DNA from: Acidobacteriota bacterium | GTDB taxonomy: Bacteria > Actinomycetota > Acidimicrobiia > ATN3 | DNA length: 56,979 bases | Assembly (NCBI GenBank): GCA_003577105.1 | Contig: QEUQ01000010.1 | Coordinates: 1 to 56,979 of the forward strand | Reading direction: 5' to 3' | Part shown: positions 8,374 through 15,975 of the stretch, in pieces | Position numbering within the stretch: the first letter of the stretch is position 1 | Layout: each line of letters opens with the position of its first letter | Program-made: the position numbers and the translations under genes | The notes under the pieces: model-generated | Databases searched by the model: none | What the model saw: the letters and a program-made list of their open reading frames with translations, nothing else | Told to the model about the DNA's origin: nothing

Positions 8374-9370
8374 AGACGGCTTACCTTCAATTGCGGTGAT
8401 CGGGCTGGGCTCGATTGGAGTGCGGCATGCCGGCAATTTCCAGTCTCTCGGCTGCCAAGTGATCGGCGCGGACTCCGATCCAGGGCGACTTCAGATGCTC
8501 GACCGATTCCCCGAGGCGGCCGCCGCGGCGAACATCGACGATGCCATCGAGCGGTCAGACGCCGTAGTCATCGCGACCCCGGCTTCGTCGCACATTCCAA
8601 TCGCCGCGCAAGCACTCTCAGCAGGGCGCCACCTCCTCATCGAGAAGCCTCTCTCGACTGATCTAAGCGGCTCCGACCAGCTCGAAGACCCCGCTGACTC
8701 GATCGTGATGACAGGCTTCAACCTTAGATTCCTGCCAGCTGTTGGAAAGGCAAAGACCCTCATTGACGACGGCGCGATTGGGCGGATCCTCAACGGCTCC
8801 TTTGAATTCGGCTATGACCTCCGCAAGTGGAATCCACACCGCGACTATCGCAAGACCTACTCGGCCAGAGTTGAAGACGGCGGCGGGGTTCTCCTCGATG
8901 CGATCCACGAGCTTGATCTGCTGCTGCACCTCTGCGGAGCAGCAGACTCCGTGATCGCGACGCTCGGAAGCTCCGGCCTACTCGAGATCGACGGTGAGGA
9001 CAGGGTTGTCGCCGCCGTCACCATCGAAGGGGGCGGAATTCTTCAAGTCGCCCTCGACTACCTCTCGCCCACCTACTACAGGGGATTTCGCATCGTTGGC
9101 GACGAGGGCCTGATTGAGTGGGACTGGAACACCGGCACCATGAATTTCATCAGGGGGGATGCGCGGGCCCAATTCCACTGGAACACAGACGCGGACGCGA
9201 CCTACGTCGAGGAGGCCCGCCACTTCCTAGCCTGCATCGCTGAAGGGCAGGTGAAGCCACCGGCCGCCGACATTGCTGCAGGGATCTCATCGCTTGAATT
9301 GGCCATGGCAATACGTGAATCAGACTCCGAGAGCGCGCGTGTCTTCCTCGGAGAGACTCCCGATGAATAG
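8366..9370 (+). CDS. Gfo/Idh/MocA family oxidoreductase
   Basis: The 334-residue protein has a Rossmann start, Ile-Gly-Leu-Gly-Ser-Ile-Gly-Val-Arg-His at 12-21. Glu-Lys-Pro-Leu-Ser is near residue 94, where the Glu-Lys-Pro motif binds cofactor and substrate in this family. Asp-Gly-Gly-Gly-Val-Leu-Leu-Asp-Ala-Ile-His-Glu near 172-183 includes the usual second-domain His. Members oxidise or reduce ring hydroxyls of sugars with NAD(P). It is not part of the canonical CMP-pseudaminic acid route, so its place between pseG and pseF suggests a tailoring step on the nonulosonic acid or a precursor. TTG start overlaps pseG by eight bases. The exact reaction is unknown. Confidence 0.8.
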   Translation: MTEDGLPSIAVIGLGSIGVRHAGNFQSLGCQVIGADSDPGRLQMLDRFPEAAAAANIDDAIERSDAVVIATPASSHIPIAAQALSAGRHLLIEKPLSTDLSGSDQLEDPADSIVMTGFNLRFLPAVGKAKTLIDDGAIGRILNGSFEFGYDLRKWNPHRDYRKTYSARVEDGGGVLLDAIHELDLLLHLCGAADSVIATLGSSGLLEIDGEDRVVAAVTIEGGGILQVALDYLSPTYYRGFRIVGDEGLIEWDWNTGTMNFIRGDARAQFHWNTDADATYVEEARHFLACIAEGQVKPPAADIAAGISSLELAMAIRESDSESARVFLGETPDE

Positions 9371-9504
9371 GCGAGGCTCCCTACGGAGGCTCCCAAGAAG
9401 CACATCGTCGGCCATGCCAGAACTGCGGCCTCTCGGGGGTTCAAGTGGCAGTTAGCAGGATCTCTTACGAAATTGCCCGCCAGCTGCCACTGCCGCCCGA
9501 GGAG

Positions 9505-10191
9505 ATGCGGCCGACTGCAATCATCCAGGCCCGCATGGGCTCTGAGCGCCTTCCGGGCAAGGTACTCATGCAACTCGGGGAGAAGCAGGTACTTGAGCAC
9601 CTTGTTGATCGGGTCTCTCGCGCTGAAGGGGTTGGCCGGATTCTGATTGCGACAACTGACCTTGAACCGGACAACGCCATTGCCGCATTTGCGACTGCCC
9701 GGGGCGTTGGGCTCTTCAGAGGTGACTCTTCGGACGTCCTCCTGAGATATGTCGAGGCGGCATCAGCTGACTCGTCACCCGCGGTGCTGCGTATAACCGG
9801 GGACTGCCCCCTGATAGATCCCGCTGTCATAAGCGCAGTCGTCGGCGCGTGGTGGAACAATGGCGATCCCTACGACTATGGCGGAAACACACTAGAACGC
9901 ACATTCCCTGACGGCATGGATGCAGAGGTGATGACCCTTGAGACACTGGGGCGCCTCGACAAGCAATCAGTCGGGATTGATCGCGAACACGTCACAAGCA
10001 GCCTCATCCGCGACCCGGAACCGTTCCGGTGCATCAACATCGAATATTCCCGATACCTCGCTGACATCCGTATGACGATCGACACCGACGACGACCTGGC
10101 GAAACTGCGCTGGGTTGTGCGCGAAGCGGCGGCTCGCAACCCGGGCTTCACCCTAAATGACCTGCTTGTAGTCGAAGGGTATGGGGGGTGA
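9505..10191 (+). CDS. pseF: Pseudaminic acid cytidylyltransferase (CMP-NulO synthetase family)
   Basis: The protein activates the nonulosonic acid with CTP. From ATG at 9505 it has 228 residues and begins Arg-Pro-Thr-Ala-Ile-Ile-Gln-Ala-Arg-Met-Gly-Ser, then Arg-Leu-Pro-Gly-Lys-Val-Leu. That is the nucleotide-binding N-terminus of the SpsF/CMP-sugar cytidylyltransferase group, with no preceding residues expected. Thr-Gly-Asp-Cys-Pro-Leu-Ile-Asp and Asp-Gly-Met-Asp-Ala-Glu-Val further on fit the family. The frame can start earlier at GTG 9445, adding 20 atypical residues; GAGGAG directly abuts ATG 9505, so the start is not settled. The end overlaps the flippase start by GTGA. SpsF-type enzymes vary in substrate; neighbours support Pse. 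Confidence 0.8.
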   Translation: MRPTAIIQARMGSERLPGKVLMQLGEKQVLEHLVDRVSRAEGVGRILIATTDLEPDNAIAAFATARGVGLFRGDSSDVLLRYVEAASADSSPAVLRITGDCPLIDPAVISAVVGAWWNNGDPYDYGGNTLERTFPDGMDAEVMTLETLGRLDKQSVGIDREHVTSSLIRDPEPFRCINIEYSRYLADIRMTIDTDDDLAKLRWVVREAAARNPGFTLNDLLVVEGYGG

Positions 10192-11801
10192 GCGAGGACA
10201 CTCCCGCCCCCGCAAGCAGGCGATTGCTGCTGGTGCGCAACACAGCCTGGAACCAGGCAGCCCAGCTCGTCCGGATGCTCTCTCAGTTCATACTCCTGCC
10301 CTTCATCGTCAACCGGATCGGCGCAACCGAAGCCGGGATCTATTTCCTGGCCCTCTCGTTCACTGCATATTTTGGGATCCTCGATTCGTCCTTCTCCCAG
10401 CCGCTCATCAAGTTCATCGCGGAGTACCGCGCAACGGGTGAAGATGACAAGCTAAGAGCGTCGGTCCGGGCTGTCTTCAGAGTCTTCACCGGGGTCGGGG
10501 TGGTCGCAGCCATGCTGCTCGGCGCTGCCGGCATCTGGGCACTTGGAATTCTTGAAGTCCCTCAAGATCAAACCTCACTCGCACGAGCCACCTTCGCCGT
10601 GGCAGCCATCGCTTCGCTTGCTACTTGGCCGATGACGACCTACGACAACATTCTCCGCGGGATCCAGAGATTCGACCTGGTAAGCAAGGTATCGATCGTC
10701 GTAACTGCCGTGGCCTTCACCGGGCAGCTGATTGCCATCGCCTCGGGCCTTGGTCCGCCAGTACTGATCGGCATCACCCTTGCATCAGTTGCCGCTGGAA
10801 TGAGCGTAAGCCGGTACCTCGCGCGACGTGAGCTGCCGCAGATCCGAAGCGGTCCCGGAACGCCGAGATCCATCTCAAAGCGGCTTGCCGGATTCGCAGG
10901 CACGCTCTTCTTGATTGGCCTGACCGATCTCGTGATCTATCAAGTGGATCGAACAGTGGTCTCGGTGACCGCCGGGGTGGCCGCAGTCACGATCTATGAA
11001 TTCGCAGCGCGGTTCCACAAAGTCCCCCGCGATCTTCATGCAATCGCCGTTTCCGCGGGCATGCCTGCCGCCTCTGAGCTCGACGCTGCGGGCGACCGGG
11101 AGCGGCTTGCGAAGCTCATGTCCGATGGCACTCGGTTCACCGTTGCGCTAGTGCTACCGGTCACCATTGCAATCCTCGCGCTCGGACGTGCGCTGACCTC
11201 GTCATATGCGCCGCCCGAGGCCTGGGCTCCCCTGGTCATCTTCACCTCATACTGGGTGCTCAACGCGAATACGGGGATTCCGTCGGTGATCCTCGCCGGC
11301 ATGGGGCGCCTCAAGGTACTGCTCGTCTATGCCTACGCAGTTGCCGCGCTAAACCTCATACTCTCGATCCTTCTCGCACGGCGCTACGGAGTGTCTGGAG
11401 TGGTTGCCGGGACTACGATCTCCTATGCCTTGGCGTTCCCAGTCTTTCTTGCCATCTCAATGCGAGTGATCGGTGTGCGCTTCTTCGAATTCGCGAAGCG
11501 GGCTTGGTGGCCCGCATATCCAATGGCGGCAGTTCTCGGCGGAGTCTTGCTCCTTGCGGCGGGCCCGCTCGCTCGCTCGGGCAATTTCGTACTCACTGCC
11601 GGAAGCGGAGCTATGGCGGTGGGAATCTACCTCGCGGTCTTCTGGGCCTTTGCCGTCACCAAAGATGAGCGCAAGGACTTCACAGATGCGCTGACCGGAA
11701 AGCGGCAGGCACTCCCGTCGGAATCCCTTACTGAAGAAGAGATTGCGGTCGTACCCGATTCGAGAGTCACACCACACACCAAAGAAATGGAATCCGAGTG
11801 A
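10188..11801 (+). CDS. Polysaccharide flippase, Wzx/MOP superfamily
   Basis: This 537-residue, very hydrophobic protein has roughly 12-14 membrane segments spread along its length and no soluble domain. The N-terminus reads Asn-Thr-Ala-Trp-Asn-Gln and Gln-Phe-Ile-Leu-Leu-Pro, similar to oligosaccharide flippases of the MATE/MOP superfamily. The role of such proteins is to move lipid-linked repeat units across the cytoplasmic membrane. The C-terminal 40 residues are acidic and charged. The start GTG overlaps pseF and the end overlaps the next gene, placing export of the finished unit in the same operon as synthesis of the CMP-sugar. A second flippase lies near 32418. Confidence 0.8.
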   Translation: MSEDTPAPASRRLLLVRNTAWNQAAQLVRMLSQFILLPFIVNRIGATEAGIYFLALSFTAYFGILDSSFSQPLIKFIAEYRATGEDDKLRASVRAVFRVFTGVGVVAAMLLGAAGIWALGILEVPQDQTSLARATFAVAAIASLATWPMTTYDNILRGIQRFDLVSKVSIVVTAVAFTGQLIAIASGLGPPVLIGITLASVAAGMSVSRYLARRELPQIRSGPGTPRSISKRLAGFAGTLFLIGLTDLVIYQVDRTVVSVTAGVAAVTIYEFAARFHKVPRDLHAIAVSAGMPAASELDAAGDRERLAKLMSDGTRFTVALVLPVTIAILALGRALTSSYAPPEAWAPLVIFTSYWVLNANTGIPSVILAGMGRLKVLLVYAYAVAALNLILSILLARRYGVSGVVAGTTISYALAFPVFLAISMRVIGVRFFEFAKRAWWPAYPMAAVLGGVLLLAAGPLARSGNFVLTAGSGAMAVGIYLAVFWAFAVTKDERKDFTDALTGKRQALPSESLTEEEIAVVPDSRVTPHTKEMESE

Positions 11802-13543
11802 GTTCGGCCTTCATCGCGACTTCAGTGGACTCCCTGGGCTCAGTGGAGAAGGGCGACGTTGTCTATACGGATTATTGGGATGTGATTCAGGCCGCGAGAT
11901 CCGCTGGGATCGAGTGCCGTGATCTCCGGGAAGTCTTTGCTGACGAACCCGAACGCGTCGACGCCGCTGTCATGGAATGGGCCGATTGGGTTACGTCTCT
12001 GGCCGAACCGACATGGCGCGGAGCCCCTCTAACTCCGGCGATTCGCGTCGATCTGACTTGGAGAGTCTTCTTTCCACTGGCCCGCCACGCGATAGCTGCA
12101 TGCACGCTGGCAGAGTCAGGGTCGCCGATCACGATCGATCTACCCAGTGGAACTCTGATCGGTGATGCGGTACTAGCCGGGGCACGCGATGCCGGCGGCA
12201 AGGTCAGTCAGCTCGCGAGCGGCAAGTCGCTTCCGCTTCCGGCCTCGCACGCTCCAGTCACCCCCGAGATTGGAGCAAGCCTCCAGCGCTACCGCGCGCT
12301 CAGGCTCATTTCACCGCTTATCTCGCTTCGTTCTCGAATCGCCGGAAGAGGGCTAGATGGCCGGCCTCGAATTGCGATCTCTTACTACACAAGCCTGGTA
12401 CCGATCCTCCACCGGCTCGCAGAGCGAGCATGGTTCGCACTTTGGCCGTGGGCGCTCCCGCCACCGGCTCAGGCGGGCATGATGCTCTCGGACGGTGGAA
12501 GTTGCCTTGACCCTTCAACGCCAGCCGACGCCGTAGATCTCGAGGAAGCGCGATCCACGTTCGTCGAGATCCTCGGCGGCGCGGATTTCGACGCCTCGGG
12601 AATCGAGGTGAGCGAGATTTTTCGGCGGCACACATCCGCCGTCGCCGGTGAACTGCTCCGCTACTCGCTCTATCGAACCGCTGCGGCCCACTCATCTCTC
12701 GGTTCGACGCGACCCGATGCAGTCCTTGTCCCATTCGATGTAGGGCTCAGCGCTGCGCCATTGGTAGCGGCCGCCAACGAACTTGGAATACCGACAATCC
12801 TCGTACAACACGGGGCCGAAGGCTCGCTCATCCCCGGAGACAAGCGCCTTGCGAGCGACGTTCTGGTCTGGTCTGGACAAATCGCCGACCACTATCGGTC
12901 AATGCCCGAATACGGCGATCCCTCCAAGTTCCGGGCAACGGGGGCCGCGATGCTTGAGCCGCTAACCGGCTTGCGGCCCACTGCCGGCCGAGAAGGTGAG
13001 CGCGATGGGGTGCTATTCCTTTCGCATCCGACTCTTCACAACACCGCCTGCGACTCATGGATGGCCTCGGAGAACTACCTTGCCGCCATTGCTGAAGTAG
13101 TGAGGAATCTGCCTGAGGGGATGCGCGTTTCGGGCCTCAAAATTCACCCGAGCGAATCGCACGAGCACTATCGACAAGTGGCTGAGGCGGTCGGTCTGCA
13201 TGTGCCGCTGATTACCGACGGACGAATTCCCGACGTGCTCGACGGAGTGCAACTGGTCGCGGGCCCGGAATCGACCGGGCTGCTCGAGGCGTGGCAGGCG
13301 GGGCGAGCGCCTGTATGCGCCAACCTCGGTGGAATTCCAATGGCGCCACCGTTCGATGGATCTACTGAAATCCCCGTCGTGCCATCTGTGACAGTCCTGA
13401 CTGATCTCCTCAGGCGCTGGCACGAAGGCAAGTGGAGCTTTGCCGACCCCGCGCCAAATCTCGAATGCGAAATTGGCAACGTTGCCGGGTCGATCGACGA
13501 GACCGTGGAAGCGATCCTCGAGATCGCCGGGAGAGGGCGATAG
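11798..13543 (+). CDS. Unassigned 581-residue protein, candidate surface-sugar transferase
   Basis: I do not recognise a named family. The N-terminal third is variable. The second half looks like a GT-B fold: Gly-Ile-Pro-Thr-Ile-Leu-Val-Gln-His-Gly-Ala-Glu-Gly at about 329-341, Leu-Lys-Ile-His-Pro-Ser-Glu near 447-453, and a donor-site-like Ala-Gly-Pro-Glu-Ser-Thr-Gly-Leu-Leu-Glu-Ala near 486-496. Gln-His-Gly and Lys-x-His-Pro motifs recur in capsule, Kdo and sialic-acid-type transferases. It is the last gene of the overlapped nonulosonic acid operon, directly after the flippase, and no other obvious CMP-sugar transferase is nearby. A nonulosonic acid transferase is therefore the best guess, but it remains inference. 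Start GTG overlaps the flippase stop. Confidence 0.55.
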   Translation: MSSAFIATSVDSLGSVEKGDVVYTDYWDVIQAARSAGIECRDLREVFADEPERVDAAVMEWADWVTSLAEPTWRGAPLTPAIRVDLTWRVFFPLARHAIAACTLAESGSPITIDLPSGTLIGDAVLAGARDAGGKVSQLASGKSLPLPASHAPVTPEIGASLQRYRALRLISPLISLRSRIAGRGLDGRPRIAISYYTSLVPILHRLAERAWFALWPWALPPPAQAGMMLSDGGSCLDPSTPADAVDLEEARSTFVEILGGADFDASGIEVSEIFRRHTSAVAGELLRYSLYRTAAAHSSLGSTRPDAVLVPFDVGLSAAPLVAAANELGIPTILVQHGAEGSLIPGDKRLASDVLVWSGQIADHYRSMPEYGDPSKFRATGAAMLEPLTGLRPTAGREGERDGVLFLSHPTLHNTACDSWMASENYLAAIAEVVRNLPEGMRVSGLKIHPSESHEHYRQVAEAVGLHVPLITDGRIPDVLDGVQLVAGPESTGLLEAWQAGRAPVCANLGGIPMAPPFDGSTEIPVVPSVTVLTDLLRRWHEGKWSFADPAPNLECEIGNVAGSIDETVEAILEIAGRGR

Positions 13544-13593
13544 GGCGATATCCTGATTGACTGAACCGGGGGGTCTCGCTCTGTCGGGAATAG

Positions 13594-13608
13594 GGCGGCT
13601 CTGCCGCC
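13594..13608 (+). other. GC-rich hairpin before the PLDc_N gene
   Basis: A perfect 6-base inverted repeat, GGCGGC and GCCGCC with a 3-base loop, lies between the nonulosonic acid operon and the next gene, ending 18 bases before its ATG. No T-run follows, so a standard rho-independent terminator is not supported. It could attenuate or shape translation of the downstream gene. Confidence 0.35.
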
Positions 13609-13626
13609 GGGGATGTAGCTGGCGCA

Positions 13627-14250
13627 ATGTTTCTGATTTTCGGGCTGTTTTACCTGGTCATATTTGCGATCTCCATCGGTGGCCTCATCGTTTGGATCTG
13701 GATGCTGATCGATGTAGCAACCCGCCCCGCTTGGCAATTCCCCGATGCCCGCCCCGACAGCCAAAACAAGGTTCTCTGGATTCTGATAGTCGCGCTCGGC
13801 GGATGGATTGGCGCACTCATCTACTACTTCATGATCTTGAAGAAGGCGGGCAAGGCAAACTCGTCGCTGCCGGCGCCACCGTGGTGGTTTCAACCTCCAC
13901 CGGGGTATCCCCAGCCCGGAATGGCGTACGGGGGGCAGCCATATGCCGCCCAGCCCGGCGCGGGGCAGCCGTACCCACAGCCTGGCCCGCCCCCGCCATA
14001 TGCCGCCCAGCCGTACCCACAGCCTGGCCCGCCCCCGCCGTATGCTGCCCAGCCGTACCCACAGCCCGGTCCGCCCCAGGCATATGCCGCCCAGGCGTAC
14101 CCGCTGCCGCCAGGCATTTCCGCGCCCGATGCGATCGAAGCCCCCGGCGCGCATCCTCCTGATGGCATCCCCGCCCAGACTCCCTCAACAGCTGAAACGC
14201 AACGGCTGCCGCACATCGAACCGCCGACGCACTCGGCAACCCAAGATTGA
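13627..14250 (+). CDS. PLDc_N-domain membrane protein with proline-rich repeat tail
   Basis: The 207-residue protein has two membrane segments in its first 75 residues. Around the second is Lys-Val-Leu-Trp-Ile-Leu-Ile-Val with a downstream Gly-Ala-Leu-Ile-Tyr-Tyr-Phe, the pattern of the phospholipase D nuclease N-terminal (PLDc_N) membrane domain; no catalytic PLD domain follows. Residues 85-160 are a low-complexity tail built of Tyr-Pro-Gln-Pro-Gly-Pro-Pro-Pro-Pro-Tyr-Ala-Ala-Gln-Pro repeats. It is probably a short membrane anchor with a disordered cytoplasmic or cell-wall-facing tail. ATG start; the stop overlaps the TTG of the dehydratase gene (TTGA), so it is coupled to sugar genes. Function unknown. 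Confidence 0.75.
   Translation: MFLIFGLFYLVIFAISIGGLIVWIWMLIDVATRPAWQFPDARPDSQNKVLWILIVALGGWIGALIYYFMILKKAGKANSSLPAPPWWFQPPPGYPQPGMAYGGQPYAAQPGAGQPYPQPGPPPPYAAQPYPQPGPPPPYAAQPYPQPGPPQAYAAQAYPLPPGISAPDAIEAPGAHPPDGIPAQTPSTAETQRLPHIEPPTHSATQD
13948..14083 (+). repeat. In-frame 42-base tandem repeat coding the proline-rich tail
   Basis: About three near-identical copies of a 42-base unit (beginning with CAGCCGTACCCACAG) run head to tail. The unit is a multiple of three, so copy changes would lengthen or shorten the protein by 14 residues without shifting frame. Differences between copies are mostly single silent or conservative changes. Confidence 0.75.
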
Positions 14251-15236
14251 GCTGGAGTGGCCGCAAGGCCCTGGTAACCGGTGCCACAGGATTCATCGGC
14301 AGTCACCTAACCGAATCACTTGTTCGGGCTGGTGCCAAGGTCAGAGCCCTTGTCCACTACAACGCGGATGACCGGCAAGGAAACCTGGAGCTTCTCTCGA
14401 GTGATATCCGTAAAGAGATCGAGGTTGTCCGTGGCGACATTCGCAATCCAGAGGGCATGGATGCCGCGGCCGAGGGAGTCGATGTCGTTTTCCACCTTGC
14501 GGCACTAATCGCGATTCCGTACTCCTATGTGAATCCACGTGAGCATTTCGAAACCAACGTGATCGGCACCTACAACGTCGCGAGAGCAGCCCAGCGAGCC
14601 GGGGTTGAACGATTTGTCCACACATCAACCAGTGAGGTTTACGGGACCGCGCGTTTCACTCCTATCACAGAGGATCACCCGCTCCAGGGCCAATCCCCGT
14701 ACTCAGCCTCAAAGATCGGAGCCGACAAGGCCGTGGAGTCGCTGCAATTGAGCTTTGATCTCCCGGCGGTGACTGTGCGCCCCTTCAACACCTACGGACC
14801 GCGCCAATCTCGACGAGCGATCATCCCGGCGATCATCTCGCAACTGCTGACGAGTTCGACTCTGAGGCTTGGGAGTCTCGAACCCGAACGCGACCTGACC
14901 TTTGCGAGCGATACGGCGGACGGATTTATCGCCGCTGCAGATGCTCTTGCGTCCGACGCAGTAGGGCAGACATTCAACTTGGGAAATGGTGCTTCGATTT
15001 CCATCGGCGAGCTTGCGAATCGCCTGATTGAAATGATCAGACCCGGTGCGAGAATCGAGACCGATCCGGCCCGCGTGCGACCCGCGAAAAGCGAAGTCGG
15101 ACTCCTTCTTGCATCAAACGAGAAGGCACGTACTGTGCTCAAGTGGGAACCACGGGTGGGACTTGATGAAGGGCTGGAGCGAACCGCCGAGTTCATGACC
15201 AAGCAATCCGAATTGGGCACGGACTACGCGATCTAG
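14247..15236 (+). CDS. legB: NAD-dependent sugar 4,6-dehydratase, LegB-like
   Basis: The 329-residue extended SDR has Gly-Ala-Thr-Gly-Phe-Ile-Gly-Ser-His at 12-20, Ser-Thr-Ser-Glu-Val-Tyr-Gly near 125-131, Tyr-Ser-Ala-Ser-Lys near 152-156, and Arg-Pro-Phe-Asn-Thr-Tyr-Gly-Pro-Arg-Gln around 174-183. The last run, followed by Arg-Arg-Ala-Ile-Ile-Pro, is characteristic of the LegB group, which makes the 4-keto-6-deoxy intermediate of legionaminic acid, in Campylobacter on a GDP-sugar. No LegC-type aminotransferase lies next to it; the adjacent genes are a nucleotidyltransferase and a reductase. It may instead feed a 6-deoxyhexose. Start TTG overlaps the previous stop. Confidence 0.75.
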   Translation: MSWSGRKALVTGATGFIGSHLTESLVRAGAKVRALVHYNADDRQGNLELLSSDIRKEIEVVRGDIRNPEGMDAAAEGVDVVFHLAALIAIPYSYVNPREHFETNVIGTYNVARAAQRAGVERFVHTSTSEVYGTARFTPITEDHPLQGQSPYSASKIGADKAVESLQLSFDLPAVTVRPFNTYGPRQSRRAIIPAIISQLLTSSTLRLGSLEPERDLTFASDTADGFIAAADALASDAVGQTFNLGNGASISIGELANRLIEMIRPGARIETDPARVRPAKSEVGLLLASNEKARTVLKWEPRVGLDEGLERTAEFMTKQSELGTDYAI

Positions 15237-15246
15237 AGGAGAGACC

Positions 15247-15969
15247 TTGGCCAACACCGCTGTTGTACTAGCGGGGGGAGAGGGGCGTCGGCTCAGGCCA
15301 TACACGACCGTGTTGCCCAAGCCGCTACTGCCGGTCGGCGACCAGTCGATTCTTGAGATTATCTTGCGTCAATTGGCTTCCAGTGGCTTCACCGAGGTGG
15401 TCCTGGCAGTCGGATATCTCGCTGAACTGATAGAGGCATTTGCCGGGGACGGTTCACGCTTTGGAATCAAAGTCAGGTACGTGCGCGAATCAGGAAAGCT
15501 GGGCACGGCCGCGCCTATCGCTCGTATTGGCGATCTCCCGGACCCAGTCCTGGTAATGAACGGCGACGTCCTGACGGATTTGGACTACTCGGCAATCCTC
15601 AGGCATCACGAGAGCTCAGGCGCAATGGCTACTGTCGCAGTTATTCGAAGGGCACTGAGTATCGAATTCGGAGTGGTCGAGACCGACGAAGCCGGAATGC
15701 TGGCAGAACTCGTGGAAAAGCCGTCTCTGAGCCATCTCATTTCGACAGGGATCAATGTTCTTTCGGCTGAGGCAATTTCGATGATCCCACAAGAGGGCCA
15801 GTTCGATCTGCCCGATCTGATTCACGCTCTGAAGCGAGCCGATAAGCCCGTGGCCGTATTTGAAATGGATGGCACCTGGCTCGACATTGGGCGCCCATCT
15901 GACTACGAAGCTGCGTTGGCGGAATTGGAGGCGAACCCAGGGCGGTACCTTCAACCAGGTAAGGCTTGA
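15247..15969 (+). CDS. Sugar-phosphate nucleotidyltransferase
   Basis: The 240-residue protein opens with Val-Val-Leu-Ala-Gly-Gly-Glu-Gly-Arg-Arg-Leu-Arg-Pro and then Leu-Pro-Lys-Pro-Leu-Leu-Pro-Val-Gly, the NTP-binding signature of sugar-1-phosphate nucleotidyltransferases. Val-Met-Asn-Gly-Asp-Val-Leu-Thr near residue 97 holds the metal-binding Asp. It lacks a long C-terminal left-handed helix domain. Next to a LegB-like dehydratase it could be a PtmE-type guanylyltransferase. It could also supply the activation step missing from the heptose genes at 22382-24521 (HddC role). Start TTG follows a GAGGAGAG Shine-Dalgarno run. Sugar specificity cannot be assigned. Confidence 0.8.
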   Translation: MANTAVVLAGGEGRRLRPYTTVLPKPLLPVGDQSILEIILRQLASSGFTEVVLAVGYLAELIEAFAGDGSRFGIKVRYVRESGKLGTAAPIARIGDLPDPVLVMNGDVLTDLDYSAILRHHESSGAMATVAVIRRALSIEFGVVETDEAGMLAELVEKPSLSHLISTGINVLSAEAISMIPQEGQFDLPDLIHALKRADKPVAVFEMDGTWLDIGRPSDYEAALAELEANPGRYLQPGKA

Positions 15970-15975
15970 ACAAGC

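Noticed and set aside
9370-9504. Small Cys-x2-Cys protein between the oxidoreductase and pseF
   Set aside because: The open frame has no start codon before GTG 9445, and reads as upstream extension of pseF without a known motif.
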